Below are positions 10,665-22,204 of a stretch of 64,000 nt of DNA, in pieces. The stretch covers positions 124,001-188,000 of the forward strand of contig SADC01001379.1 in assembly GCA_004194705.1 (NCBI GenBank), in the 5' to 3' direction. A program made the position numbers and the translations under genes. Source of the DNA: Ditylenchus dipsaci. Lineage: Eukaryota; Nematoda; Chromadorea; Rhabditida; Anguinidae. Every line of letters begins with the position of its first letter. Position 1 is the first letter of the stretch. The notes below the pieces were generated by a model that saw only the letters and a program-made list of their open reading frames with translations, was not told the DNA's origin and searched no databases.

Positions 10665-11669
10665 AAAAACTTAGAATCCAATCTGAAACTTTTTGAGATA
10701 AAAACAAATTTATAAAATTTGACGGGATAAAAAAATAATTTAACGGGGTGGAAGAATATTTTGACGGGGTAAAAAATTTTAGCCTTTCATTTCTCGAGTC
10801 TCCGGACTCAATTTTTCTGTTTGTTCACCGAAAAAATTCTATATAGTAAATCGGATCTACAAAGTGGCATTATTAGAGTTTTTGAATTGAATCGTACAGT
10901 TCGATCAGTTCCCTTGTAAGTAGAATCATAATTTTTACTTTTTTTCTCTTACAAAGCAATTAATGCACCATAGGCCATGGTAATTTCAAGATGTGCTCTA
11001 TATTATTCAATCTCGTTTTATCTTTTCTAATTAATTTTTTTTAAATATCTTAATCTCGTAAAAAAATACTAATTTCGGCGAAATTCCTTTTTTATAGAAT
11101 GCCCCAACTTTTTCATATAGTACTTTTCAAAGGGTGAAAATCTAAAGGTCAAAATTTCAGTTCTAGTAGTAAATACCACCTCCCCCACCCTACCATACCT
11201 GGCCTCCTAAAATCGCTGTAACTAATCCATGGAACAACTGTTCTGGCTCAGGGGTAGGCCAGCGTATGTAAGCCGGGACTAAGAATCCTGGGGCCGGGAC
11301 TTGAGCAAATTTTTTAAGTTTAAAAAAGAAAGGGAGGGGCGGGGATATTTCCGCTACTGGGGTCAAAAATTTAAATTAAAACCCTATTGTAAAACAGCTT
11401 GTAAAATTTGCGAAAACATTCGCTTAATTGGTTTCTGGTTTAAGGCCCAGCTCCTATGGTAATTTGTTAACACAAATTGTCAAATCATTTCATAAAAAGA
11501 GCATTTATTTGAATTAAGGTATTTGAACGAGAGATAAAAGCAAATTTAGTAACAAATTGCAAGTGGATGAGGTCATTATGAGATGAAAATGTGTGTGTGT
11601 AACAACAGCGGGAAACATATAACAAGCAAAACAGCAACGATAATCTCAACTAAGTGTTAGACATTCTGC
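10665..11669. other. Spacer downstream of histone H1
   Basis: Contains one copy of the TAGGCCAGCGTATGT repeat word near 11252. The 3' untranslated region of the H1 gene must begin at its right edge. No other exon was found. Confidence 0.4.
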
Positions 11670-14400
11670 TTAAGCTCCGCCATTTTTCTTCTTGGAACCA
11701 GCGACGGCAGCCTTTTTCTTCTTTTTCACAATAGGACTTGCTTTGGTCTTGGTGCCACCAGCTTTTGCAGCTGCAACAGCCATCTTGGCTGCTGGCTTCT
11801 TTTTAGTTAGTGGGCTCTTTTTAGTAGAGGGTACATTGGCTACTGCTGCCACAACTTTCTTCGGCTTGGCCACAGCGGCTGTGGAATCGGCTGTAGAAGC
11901 TGGAGTTACATGAGCCACTTTAGCACTATTTTTGGTAGGTGATGTCTTCTTGGATGGAGCTGTGGTTTTGGTAGCAGCAGCAACTGGCTTTTTGAGAGCA
12001 GCTTTTTTAGGCTTGACTACTGTAGGAGCAGAAGCAGTCGTAGTGATGGAAGTAGTGGCAGGTTTGGCAGCTACTTTCTTAGCACTTTTGACAGATTTTT
12101 GGGAGAAGTCTTTGGCTTGGCAGCAGTGGAAGCAGTGCTATTAGCAGCAGCAGTGGTCTTGTTATTTTCTCCGATACGGAATGAACCAGAAGCTCCAACC
12201 CCCTTGGTTTGTTGAGAGCGCCAGTGCTGACCCCTCTTATAAGAGCTTGACGCAGATGGGCATTCACCTGAATTAGGAAGATGATTATTATGGAGGATAA
12301 GTAAGCTCTTAAAATAAGACTCTCGTTTGCCACTCTTCTGAAATTTTTTTGTGTAGCAATTTTAAAAATTCGAACCCAAGAGTTCTGATTTAGAAAACCT
12401 CAAAATATTGACAAATGATGACTAGAATTTTATTAACACTACAGCCAAGTTTCGATTTTAAGGACCCTATCTCGAGGACCCTACTCCTGCCGATGGTCCG
12501 ACTTTTTTTAACCATTTTTAAGCTTTTTTTGACAGTCTGGTCATAAATATCGCGAAAATCCCGATTTCACCGATCTTTTGATAAAAATTGCTCTCAAATC
12601 AAAAAAAAATAAACGGCTTCTTTTTCAATTAAGTTTCTGCCTTTTAAGAGTAAAAATTTTTAGACTTTTATCAAACCAAGAGACCTTAAAGTCTTTTAGA
12701 GGCTAAACTCCATTATACCAAATCGCCCAAAGAGTAGTTTTAGAGTATTATTTTAACGTTTTAGCACTTGTAACGTGCAGAAAACATGTTTTTAGGGCGC
12801 GGTCAACAATTTTCGGAGAAAAAAATTTTGGTTAAAAATGACAAAACCATGATACCCTTCTTATGGTGGGCATCCCTCTGAAGACTAATAAAGATAGGGT
12901 TTGAACATAGTTTTGTTAACTGGGGCCTACCGCATAAAGAAACTGTGGTATGCATACTGTTTCCATGCATCCAGAGTCACTTTCAAGTGATTTGCGTTTA
13001 AGGTATGTGGGTGTGCGCATCTCAACCGCAAGCAACCAAGCCCCCTGCGCCCCCTTCGAGGGCGCAGGGGCTTGGTTGGTTAAAGATGTGCGCACTCACT
13101 TACCTTAGACATAATTCCGAGCATGACTCTTGATCATAAAATGCATATAGAGGCTCTTTTTGCCTCCCTCTAGTGACCAAACCAAAGTAAAAATGATTAA
13201 GAAAAAAGTCCAGGTATCCTCTCCAGGTGGTTTGCCTTGGTCCCCCGAGGAAAAAATTCAAAATTTTAGAAAAAAATTTTTTGTGCAAATGTCTTTCCGC
13301 GCCCTAAAAACATGTTTTCTGCACGTTTTAAGTACTTAAACGCTGAAATAATATTCTAAAACCAGTCTTTGGGCGAGTTGGTATAATGGTGTCCAGCCCT
13401 TTTAGATTAGAGTGTCAAATCAAAAGACCTAAAATCAGGTTAGTTTGGGAAAAAAGTGTTAGACCCCAACTTGAGGTGGGGACCGTTAAATCAAAGTTTA
13501 ACTGAACTATGACAGTTTAACTGTTGTATCAGCACTGATTACTGTTTTTTATATATTACAATCATGTTGGCTAGTTAATTTGTTCGAAATCGCCACACTT
13601 TGGTAAAGTCACAAATTGTATCAGAGATGCAATTAGGGTTACAAGGCGAAATTCTGTCATTTTTCATACGATATAATTTTTTAACTCTATGATAGTCAAC
13701 AATTTTGAATTGCTTCTAGATTTTTTATAAAATTTTTAATTATTTTCGAATTTTATCTTCAAAACTCAGGGCTCGAAATAGGCAAAAGGTGGTTTGAGTT
13801 TGTATATTCATATATTTTTACATAACAATTGTGTTGTTTTCCTTTCCACTTGAAAATGAAGCCAGCGATTTTTTAAATTAAACTAAAAAAACATACCATT
13901 TTTCCGTTGTCGCCCACTTGGTTGTGCTGAGTGATGTGCTTGAGTATAGCAGCCCTACTAGAACCAGTCTTCTCCTTGAGCTCTGTAATAGCCACCTTGA
14001 TCATCTCAATGTAGGTAGAGTGAGCTCCTGGAGCAGTTACTGCACTTTTCACCACCTTCTTTGGCTTTGAGGTAGCGGCAGCTGAAGTAGCAGCAGGCTT
14101 GGCAGTCACTCGCTTGCCGACTGGAGCTTCCGTGGCAATAGCTGAAGTTGGCTCTGCAGCTCCAGGAGCAGTACCGTTGGTTTGCGAAGCAGTAGCTCCG
14201 TTCTCAGCTGACATTTTAGTCCTTTTGCTCTGAAACCTTTGAATATTAAGAGAAACTTCATGTAAACAATTTTTCAAAAATTTATAAAGATAGTCATAGA
14301 AAATACGCGCGGCAAAATAATATAAATAAAATGAAGTAAAATTATATTTGAAACTTACTCGTCTGCTGGTTTTTTTAGATTTGGCGGGAGTAGTGACCAT
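11670..14400 (-). CDS. Linker histone H1, with two single-base frame breaks
   Basis: Binds linker DNA on nucleosomes. Exons: 14400-14359 (MVTTPAKSKKTSRR), 14229-13897 and 12267-11670. An in-frame ATG at 14214 (MSAENGATAS) is an alternative start that looks more like a usual H1 N-terminus. The winged-helix globular domain starts HSTYIEMIKVAITELKEKTG, continues in the last exon with VNAHLRQALIRGVSTGAL and ends GVGASGSFRI. A Lys-Ala-Pro-rich tail of about 150 residues ends KKKNGGA. In the last exon the frame shifts near 12210 and again near 12097, each fixed by one extra base in an A-rich run; the exon is 598 nt and would be 600. That suggests assembly indels, but a recent pseudogene cannot be excluded. 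The introns imply a polyadenylated, replication-independent H1. The second intron holds a 1.1 kb foldback. Confidence 0.85.
12440..13510. repeat. 1.1 kb foldback in the H1 intron
   Basis: Long imperfect inverted arms (about 12440-12860 and 13250-13510) include GCGCCCTAAAAACATGTTTTC, and the inverse arm has the same word. The core has a GC-rich hairpin (about 13035-13078, CAAGCCCCCTGCGCCC). The same hairpin type occurs at about 55155 and, in part, near 27055. Confidence 0.6.
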
Positions 14401-14509
14401 TGCAAAAGGTTTTAGAAACAGGGAGAAGACTTTAAACAAAGCTGACCTAAGATTGCACAATAAGTGCTCAAACATGATTTTTAAGCAAAATGGTTAATCT
14501 TATCAAAGA

Positions 14510-14515
14510 TTTATA
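14510..14515 (-). promoter_or_regulatory. Candidate TATA box of histone H1
   Basis: TATAAA on the minus strand about 110 nt upstream of the ATG at 14400. Position is compatible with a start site near 14480. Confidence 0.4.
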
Positions 14516-14677
14516 GATATTGAGAGATAGCACTTAAAATAAAAATATTAAGAAAAATTCCTTTTTAAAAAGCATTAGCCCGAAATCAAAAGAAGTCATA
14601 TTTTGACTTGATATCAGTTAAACCAAGGCAAACTGTCCTCCCATATAGTGAAAACCTAAGGACGGTTCTCAGGATAC

Positions 14678-14887
14678 ACCGTATTTCCTTTAATTAGGCT
14701 GCCGGCCAGTTTATTTTTCGGATCCACGAAAATAATTTTTTAGGGTATTTTCAAGGGAAATGAAAAATCGAAAAACTGAAAAAGGAGAGCTCGTAAGAGT
14801 TAAGAAAATGTAATAAACAGGTTTGCAAGTTTTTTACTCTGGGCTTAGATATATTGGTAATGGCCGATTAATTAGAGGAAATACGGC
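14678..14887. mobile_element. ACCGTATTT-family MITE
   Basis: Left end ACCGTATTTCCTTTAATTAGG and inverted right end ATTAGAGGAAATACGG. The family recurs at 15009, 22507, 41944 and 49873. It is non-coding. Confidence 0.65.
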
Positions 14888-14902
14888 CCAATTCAAGTAT
14901 TG

Positions 14903-15378
14903 GGTGCTTTTTCGCCTTGTCCTCCCCTGCTGTTTTTTATTGTGATTTTTTGCTTGACTTAGGCAAAGGTAGGCCAGGGTATGTTAGGACGGACTCAAAA
15001 ATGAGTCTTACCGTATTTTCTCTAATTAGACGACCCTTTCTAATATGAGTGCTCCAACAAAAAATCCCTTGACTTTGAGGACCTATATCTCAGCCCCGAG
15101 GAAAAATTTGCAAGGATGTTTATCGCATTTGTTTCAATCCCACGAGCTCTACCGATTCCAGTTTTTATATTTCGGATATTCACTCAAAATCTTGAGATCG
15201 ACCTCAAGTTTTCCAGATTTTCGGGCATCCAAAAAATAAGGCGACCGGCGGCCTTATTAAAGAAAATATGATATGTTTGAGATATGTTTGAGTCTGTCCT
15301 AACACACGCTGACCTACCCTTCCTTAAGCCTAAAAAATTCTAAAAAATAACACTGGGGACCAAGGCGAAAAAAGCACC
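14903..15378. mobile_element. GCCTTGGTCC-family element carrying a nested MITE
   Basis: Ends GGTGCTTTTTCGCCTTG and, inverted, CAAGGCGAAAAAAGCACC. Subterminal inner arms carry TAGGCCAG.GTATGTTAGGAC and its inverse. The family recurs at about 24822 and 60092. An ACCGTATTT element is inserted in the middle. Confidence 0.65.
15009..15273. mobile_element. ACCGTATTT-family MITE nested in the previous element
   Basis: Left end TACCGTATTTTCTCTAATTA and a slightly decayed inverse at the right. Its insertion interrupts the host element's inner arms, which fixes the order of events. Confidence 0.6.
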
Positions 15379-16037
15379 GGATTTTTAATTTGAGCCGAAA
15401 TACGTCCCACTATAGAGAGAGTCGACTGTATCGTGGTCTTTCTAGGAAAAAGACAATTTCGTTAAAGGTAAAAAGGAATCAAAAATCAACGAACAAAAGT
15501 AAAAAAAATTAAAATACAATCATAATCTTTCGTATAAATATAGTTTTTCGCAGTAAAATTGAGATTTAGCTTGCTACAAGTTAACCTCAACACTTTTTTG
15601 CCTGCTCAAACTGTAAAGAAAAGAAATTTGCAAAAGGAAAGGTTGTCCTCTGCTCACGGTTTTCCCTTTGCCTGTCTTTGCGAACGCAACACAGCAGAGT
15701 TGTGGTAGTGGTTGGCAGCCTGGCAACTCCACTGCTGGTCTTCAACACCAGGCTGCGTGCGTGCAAGCCAGCACTGGCCACTAAATGAGTGGCAGGAAAG
15801 TTTTGCGCTCGAGCCATAGCCCAAAAAACAAGCGTCCTTTTTGAATAGGTAGTAGATGTTGTTGTGTGTATCCTTCTCGTCTTTGTTACAATTTTCAAAG
15901 ACATTTTTACAACTCACTTTAAAAATGATGTACCGTATTCTTCCGAGACTTCAAAAACACATTTCAAGAAGACAATTTTCATAAATTTTTTCGCTTCGTG
16001 TGCAGGTTTTTTTCCAGAAATCTGTATTGCCCATATA
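15379..16037. other. Spacer, no secure gene
   Basis: A 100-codon minus-strand frame is open in two registers around 15590-15910 and is GC-richer than its surroundings. It shows no domain, splice pattern or start context that would support a gene. Confidence 0.3.
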
Positions 16038-16579
16038 TTAGGTTGGTGCATAAGTTTTAAACCATACAAATATTTAAATATATTTTATAATATATTTATA
16101 ATATATTATAAATATATATTATAAATGTCTAACCTTTCCAAGCTTTTGAAGATGGCGAACAATGGTCGAATGGTCGACTCCAAATTCCTCTGCAAGCATT
16201 CTTGTGGTCCAGCTTTCATCAGCTTCCACGGCCTCCAAAAGAGCATCATCATCGAGTTCGGAAGGCCTGCCGTCTCTTTCCTTATCTTCCACATTAGTGT
16301 CACCTGATCTAAAGCGGGAAAACCAATATTTCACAGTACTTATACTGATGGAATCCTCTCCGTAAGTGTCGACGAGATCGCGATATGACTCTCCAGAAGT
16401 CCAATTCTTCTTGAAGTGGGTTAGAATAACATAGCGAATTTCAATATGATTTGGAATAGGCATTTTAGAAAGCTTATTAGATGAATAAATGATGAAATAA
16501 AAGAAGTGGTAACGAATCGCCAAATAAACAAAAATTTTGGCGGTCTTTTGTATGGTTTAAAACTTATGCACCAACCTAA
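16038..16579 (-). mobile_element. Mariner deletion derivative, 542 bp
   Basis: The ends are near-perfect inverted repeats starting TTAGGTTGGTGCATAAGTTT, like the Hsmar1/irritans type, and TA is duplicated at 16036-16037 and 16580-16581. The element contains only the first third of a transposase gene on the minus strand. Little decay of the ends suggests recent activity, presumably mobilised in trans. Confidence 0.9.
16119..16463 (-). pseudogene. Mariner transposase, DNA-binding region only
   Basis: An open frame of 114 residues starting MPIPNHIEIRYVILTHF. It covers both helix-turn-helix motifs of a mariner transposase: the first ends TVKYWFSRFRSGD, followed by the linker VEDKERDGRPSELDDDAL, and the second contains TTRMLAEEFGVDHSTIVRHL. 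It stops just after LGKVRHL, where the catalytic DDD/DDE domain would begin, so it could bind ends but not cut. The frame itself is intact. It may act as a transposition inhibitor if expressed, or may be only an internal-deletion by-product. Confidence 0.88.
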
Positions 16580-16756
16580 TATGTTTATTGGTGAATAGAG
16601 CAATAGAACAAGGTGAACAAAAAAGATTACAACCAAGCCGTATTCACAGTTACAACTTCTATATAGCCAATATATATGCATATAAAGAGCTAGACACTTC
16701 TATCAGCATATAATATCAAAGAAAAATAATTTACTAGTAATGTTCCAGATTTATAG

Positions 16757-17174
16757 TAGTCGAGTGCTGATAACCCGACACCCCCTCGAGCTCGTTCCCA
16801 CCTAGGGTCCGACACTTTTTTAGCCCAGTTTTTGAAAGCTTTTGAAAATTATGTTTTGACAGTTTGGTTCCAAATTTCAAAAGAACTCCGATTTTACCGG
16901 TCATTTAAAAAAAACGCCTGAATTTTGTCACTTAAAAAACAAAATTCCGGTAACCCGACACCCTTTTTTAAAATAGGGTGTCGGGTTACCGGAATTTTGT
17001 CTAAGTGTCAAAAAAAAGATTTTTTAAACGACCGGTAAAATCGAAGTCCCCACGATATTTGGCAGCAGACTGTCAAAACAAAATTTTCTAAAGCCTTCGA
17101 AAATTAGGGTGAAAAAGTGTCGGGCCCTAGGTGAAAACGAACTCGAGGGGTGTCGGGCAATCGGCACTCGACTG
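16757..17174. mobile_element. Palindromic pogo-like element
   Basis: Arms of about 200 nt, outer word AGTCGAGTGCTGATAACCCG, and a centre repeating GGTAACCCGACACCC in inverted form. Shares the subterminal TTCGTTCCCACCTAGGGTCC type sequence with its relatives. Non-coding. Confidence 0.7.
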
Positions 17175-18233
17175 TAAATAACTTACTTAAAAACCGGTGT
17201 AAATATCAAATGAAAAGCATTTCACCCAACAATATCGTGATAAGGCACATGAAAAAATCAGTATCACAAAGAAAGAGATTGAAACAGGGTTCAGCTACTA
17301 TATTTGAAATATCATCAGTGGAAAAAGTTGGTTTACTAAATACTCTTAAACTATAACATTATATAAATTTAGCTCTTAGAAAAGAAAATTTTAAAACAGT
17401 ATAAATGCTATCACATTAATCACTTCCTAAGACATTGAAGGCTGGTCCAAAAGTCCTTGGTGACTTTTCTGCTTCGGAACTACTATACAATGATGACCCC
17501 ATTTTTATAATGCTCTAAAATATATATGTTCTAGGTATTGATTAGTGTTGGCAGTTAGGTGGTCGAGCGAGAATTGCAAAATTTTCGAGAAACAAGATTC
17601 TCGGACGGAATCATTCGAGATCAAATTTGAATGGATTTTAGATTTTTTTTTAAATTTGAAGCTGTTTCAGCCAAATTAAGCCAATTTAAAATTTGGTGCC
17701 CTAACCGACACCGCTTGATACAGCCAACTCTCGATTTGGTTGGACTGGTTTCACGTAACCTAAATTTGTAAGGTTTGACCACCTTAGGTAATATCTTCTC
17801 AAATTTTCGCATCAAAGCCGGTCGCTCGTGACAACGTCAAAGCGAGGGTCGAATGTAGGTGTTCTTTGGTTAAACCATGTTGGTTTTATACTTGTTCGCT
17901 CACGTGTTTTTTTTTCAATCGACTGAAAATCGGAAAATTTTGAGTTCGATCTCGATATTTTCAGGTGAAAATCCAAAATCAGATAAGTGGAATCGGTAGA
18001 GCTCGTGGAAGTTAAGAAAACGCAAAGAAGAGCTTGGCAAAAAAAATTATTCAGGCTGAGATGGAGGTCTTCAAAGTAGGGGTTGTCGGCTTATTAGAGA
18101 CTGTGGGCCTATTAGAGCATTTACGTTACTTGAACCCGAATGCGCATCTTCCCCCTCCCTCTCCTTTATATACCATTTGAAGAAGAGATCGAAAACTTCC
18201 AATCCATATGCTTGCAATATAAATTTTGCAATA
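17175..18233. other. Spacer with decayed repeats
   Basis: No exon recognised. Around 17540-18110 there are decayed pieces (AAATTCTC, GGTCGAGCGAG, and CGGCTTATTAGAG from the ACCGTATTT family). Confidence 0.35.
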
Positions 18234-18386
18234 CAGTCGAACATGGATGCAACACCGCCCCGATATAACATTACAATAATATGGACCGATTTGGTCAGCT
18301 TTCACTAAACTTAAGTCAAGCGAACCCTGGATACAACACCACCCTACGATCGGTTTTTGGGGTGGTGTTGTATCCAGGTTCGACTG
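18234..18386. mobile_element. Short pogo-like element
   Basis: CAGTCGAACATGGATGCAAC at the left and, inverted, GTTGTATCCAGGTTCGACTG at the right, flanked by TA. 153 bp, non-coding. Confidence 0.65.
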
Positions 18387-18717
18387 TATGAAAATAATTA
18401 CTGAATATGAGCTAAAAAGGTCACCAAGAACTTTTGGACCACTAGTTATTTGAAATTTTTAAAATCAATTCACCAGACTACTCCAAAAAATCAGACTCAG
18501 CTGAAATGGAAATTGGTTTTCTAAAACCGTTTGTCTTTGAATGTAGTTGACATTTTGCACCAATTTAGCAAAACTAATAATAACATTTGTGAACAAATAA
18601 AGGTGAAGAGCTAGGTGATGTAAGAATACAAATCGAAAGTCAAATGGTTAGTTTTTCCACAAGAACAGACTCAAAATATAAAAGGATTTTTCGCCAAACT
18701 TTTCGACTTCTTCCTTT

Positions 18718-20278
18718 TCAACGGATTGACAGTGCTCTTGAGCGCTTTAGCAGTGTAGTGTTCACGCCCAGTGCTTTGCCATAGGAGTCTCCATACCAAA
18801 CCAGTAGCTCTTTTTCCCTATCAATGGGTCTAAACACCCTATAGTAGACACTGCCTCCATATTGAAAAGCTAGCAAGTTCTGTTCTGATTCAAATCTTGA
18901 GCTATTAATAAAGCGCATCCAGTTGGAGTACCGAGGGTCTCGACCATCTATGAACACAGTCTCGCTGTCATATTTGATCTCCCAAGAGTAACCGTCACAC
19001 TCTGCTTGCTTTTGATCTTTGCGGAGAATACCTTCATATGGCCCATATACTACTCCGACTGGCACATCCACTTTACAGAACACTCCTTTGCCAGCATTGG
19101 GGATTGAGGAGATGGCTACGTACAAGTAGGCTAAATATCATGTGTTGATTATTTCTTTTTCGAATCTGTGTAACTTGTAATCAGCCAGAAATTTCTGACG
19201 GGGGGGGGGGGGCGGCACTAGACTTTTGTCTGCACCGTTTTATAAAAAAATCTTACGGGGATGAAGGCACTTGCTTTCCTGGCTACGCCACTGATGAATT
19301 GCCTATGGAGAACTATGGGTGAGGGGGATCTTGTGTTCTTGTTTTTTTGACTTTTCAGACGCAGTAGGCCAGCGTACGTTAGAAAGGACTTTTAAAATGT
19401 TGCTGGACTGCAAAAAGATAAGAAAAACATATATTTTTGAGTCTGTCCTAACATAAGCTGGCCCATGGCCTAATTAGAGACCCATCCTGTGCCCCAGCAC
19501 AATCCGGAAAAACATCAGGAAGGCCAAGGGAAATAATCTACCGTTGTTTAACAAGGCCGTTATATGGAGCCGTTTCACTAACGTCTAACATTAATTGCAG
19601 GCGGCCACCTTGTATTTTGAACAGAGCAAAAAGGGAAATCAAATTTTTCATATTCCAAAACATCATAAATTTGAGAAACAAAAAAACTAAAAAGTGATAG
19701 CTGACCAGGAAGTGTCCTTAGTGCTCTACAGGCATTGCCTTCATAACCAGTAGCATCTCTGTCAAGTGAATAATACATGGGATGCTTTAAACATGAGTAG
19801 CTGTAGAAGCATTCACAGTCCTGACAGTGAATGTAATCATCTAGTTCCTCGCTCACCTCATTATCCTCTCTCTTTTTGCCTACAAACCCTATCTTATATT
19901 TTTCCAAATGCCAAGAATCTGTTTACCAAACATTCCATATGTTTCATCACTAATATTTTCCAGTAAAAGATACTTGTGCTCCTCTCTTTTTTGCTTTTCC
20001 CTCGAAATTATGCAGATCTTGCGCTTGTAGGCATTCACAGCAAAACACATTAGTAAAGCTTTAGAATTTGGTTCTGCTGTTTGAGGTAACGAGATGGTAT
20101 AAGTCGAGGTTTCATTATCTGGTGAACAGGCGGTAGAAGAGTTTGTGGAGGAGGAGCTCAGCTCTTGATCACTACTTCTATTATTCTTAGGGCAAAGCTC
20201 AGCTGAAATTACCGCTGAATAACCAGACTTTTTGGCTGCTAAACGGGGGTCGGCCAGCGAATGCATCGGCGCTGCCAT
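18718..20278 (-). CDS. set-17: PRDM9-like PR/SET histone methyltransferase (SET-17 type)
   Basis: Probably methylates histone H3 lysine 4, like PRDM9 and C. elegans SET-17. Exons 20278-19927, 19888-19706 and 19130-18718 join in phase and give 315 residues; the first intron is only 38 nt. Residues 1-117 are a Ser/Thr-rich leader with a basic YKRKICIISREKQKREEHKY patch. The second exon has the zinc knuckle seen before the PR/SET domain of PRDM9 (DDYIHCQDCECFYSYSC, then H). The third has the PR/SET domain: AGKGVF, YGPYEG, FIDGRD, SNWMRFINSSR, EQNLLAFQ, and the C-terminal ELLVWYGDSYG with the catalytic-pocket tyrosine. There is no KRAB box and no C-terminal zinc-finger array, as in SET-17. It follows the helix-turn-helix gene on the same strand by 291 nt, with a TTTTACAG acceptor at 20307. 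Confidence 0.88.
19340..19490. repeat. GTAGGCCAGCGTACG-family MITE in a set-17 intron
   Basis: Left GTAGGCCAGCGTACGTTAG and right inverse GTCTGTCCTAACATAAGCTG. Same inner word as the elements at 14903, 24822 and 60092. Confidence 0.5.
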
Positions 20279-20569
20279 GCGAATAATAAAGTAGTGGACA
20301 CAGTATCTGTAAAATGTGTTAAAATGTTTTAACAGGAAAAAGCTACACAACGAAAAATAGAAATTGAAGCTAGCAATAGACAAAACCATAGATGAAATTT
20401 TTCAAATTTTTATTGTAAACTACATTTAAGTATGAGTTTTTACATTGAAAAAGATGTCCCAGATAACTTATAGCATGATCGGCTGACTCTATAGTTGCTT
20501 GGCTAGTTTCGTAATAATCTGGGATTTTTTCCTTATAAATTTAGACACTTAAAACATGATATTATTTAT

Positions 20570-21411
20570 CTATACTGTGTGTAGAACGTATGCTTCAAAC
20601 TGTTCTTCAAGTGAAGGGGATTGAAATTTTTGGTGAGATTTATCCATCTGGTTTGTTCTAACAGAGCTTTTGTTATCACTTGACTTTGCTGCTGGCTGAA
20701 TTATCTAGCATTACTCAAACATAAAATGGGCTTGAGGCTTAAATGTTATAATAACCGACCCAACTCCAGTTCAACAGCGTGTTTTTCGCCTCGTTGACTT
20801 TGACCTAGCTTTTTTTATCGCTCTTAGGCAAATTACCACTTCATTTGTAGCTCATCTCACTGGCTACAAAATGGGTGTTAACTTGCATAAGAGTGGTCTA
20901 GAAAAAATGGTACAAATACACAATGCCCAAAACGCGATTTTGAACTGGAGTGGGTCGGTTTTATTAGAGCATTTACGATAGCTTACAACCAAAAATGCAC
21001 ACGCTGCACTTACTTGTGATTTTGTCCTTTTTTCTTGAGTCAAATTGCTTTCAGGATTTTCTTGTGCGTTACTTAAACCAACTTTGTCCTTTTCAGTTCC
21101 AGTTTTTCGACACTTAAACACTCCTTTGTGATTTTGACTGAAATAAACCAATTTGGGCATACAAAAGTAAGAAATGATCGATACCTAGCCAACAAAAGTT
21201 TATTTTCCTGTTTCTTCCAGTCCCGAATGCAGCTTCTGTCTACACCAAAAGTTTGACTAGCTTTGCGAACTGACGTCTTCTTCGCAAAATTGAGTATCTC
21301 TAGTTTGAAAGCAAAAGAGTAGCACTTCCTTTTAGGTTGTATAGATGAAGTGGAAGGCTGTTCTGCTGTGAGTTGCGGAAAATCTCTCCAGATCGTGTTC
21401 ATCGAATCCAT
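20570..21411 (-). CDS. Small helix-turn-helix (Brinker/Psq/CENP-B-like) protein
   Basis: Three exons, 21411-21185, 21137-21014 and 20695-20570, join in phase and end at TAG, giving 158 residues. The N-terminal part has KRKCYSFAFKLEILNFAKK, then SVRKASQTFGVDRSCIRDW and KKQENKLL. This is the layout of Brinker/Pipsqueak/CENP-B-type DNA-binding helix-turn-helix domains, also common at the N-terminus of pogo transposases. The rest is hydrophilic (Lys/Gln/Ser-rich) with no catalytic domain. It may be a small transcription factor or a domesticated transposase DNA-binding domain. It is divergent from the zinc-finger gene and precedes set-17 on the same strand. Confidence 0.72.
20749..20967. repeat. 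Inverted-repeat MITE in an intron of the helix-turn-helix gene
   Basis: Ends TAATAACCGACCCAACTCCAG and, inverted, TGGAGTGGGTCGGTT. 0.2 kb, non-coding. Confidence 0.5.
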
Positions 21412-22204
21412 GATTCACTGGCTAAAAACAATTTTTGCATAAATACCAGCAATTCTCACAAAAATATAAAAATCAGCAAAACAAAATTACCAATAAACAT
21501 GCTGTTTTAATTAAACTTGCCACATGAAATAAAAATTAATCCTTTGAATTTAGTTTACTAGAGCTTGTGAACGCCAATTGCCTGGCATGCCGTTCAAGCA
21601 AACGGTCGCTTTTCTCTTATTTTCAATCGATACTGTAGTCTAGGCCATATATACGATACCACTATTTCTGTAGTTGGACCAAGCTCAATGTGTTTTATCT
21701 TATAGTTATGATAAGACAAATGTTAAAAATTGATATAACTTGGACGATACAGTAGTTTTATCAGTCATTTTTCGAAATATGTTTACGATATTTTGCTTTT
21801 TACTACGGTCTGAGTCATCATCTTAATTTTAAGTCATTTTGTGATATTTATTAAACTTAAAGTTTAGAATACTGTATATTCTAAGCTTTTAAGGCTGAAA
21901 AGGCTGGGATGTACAATTTGGTACTGTAGAATTTGGATATATCTAACTATTTAATTAACTATGTATATTTTAACCAATATTTTTTGTGAGGAAAAATTAA
22001 ATTACATATAGCAACTGTTAGTCAAGCTAAAAAATTTAAAAATTTATAGTTTTATCACTGTAAAAGTATGCCTCGGCAGAATTTAGAATAGTAATCATAG
22101 AATTTTTTTTCAAATTACTAATAAAAATAATTTTCAGAATTCAATACGGTCTATACGAATTTTATGTGCACCATTTTCTAGCAATCTAAAAATCAGCTAC
22201 CGAA
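21412..22204. other. Divergent intergenic region
   Basis: AT-rich 0.8 kb between the minus-strand helix-turn-helix gene and the plus-strand zinc-finger gene. It must hold both promoters; no clear TATA box or repeat was recognised. Confidence 0.4.

Noticed and set aside
11692..12144. Hydrophobic frames antisense to histone H1
   Set aside because: Alanine- and valine-rich mirror of the Lys-Ala tail; typical shadow frames.
15587..15917. Two overlapping minus-strand frames of about 100 codons
   Set aside because: No domain, no conserved splice signals, and both frames equally open; insufficient to call a gene.
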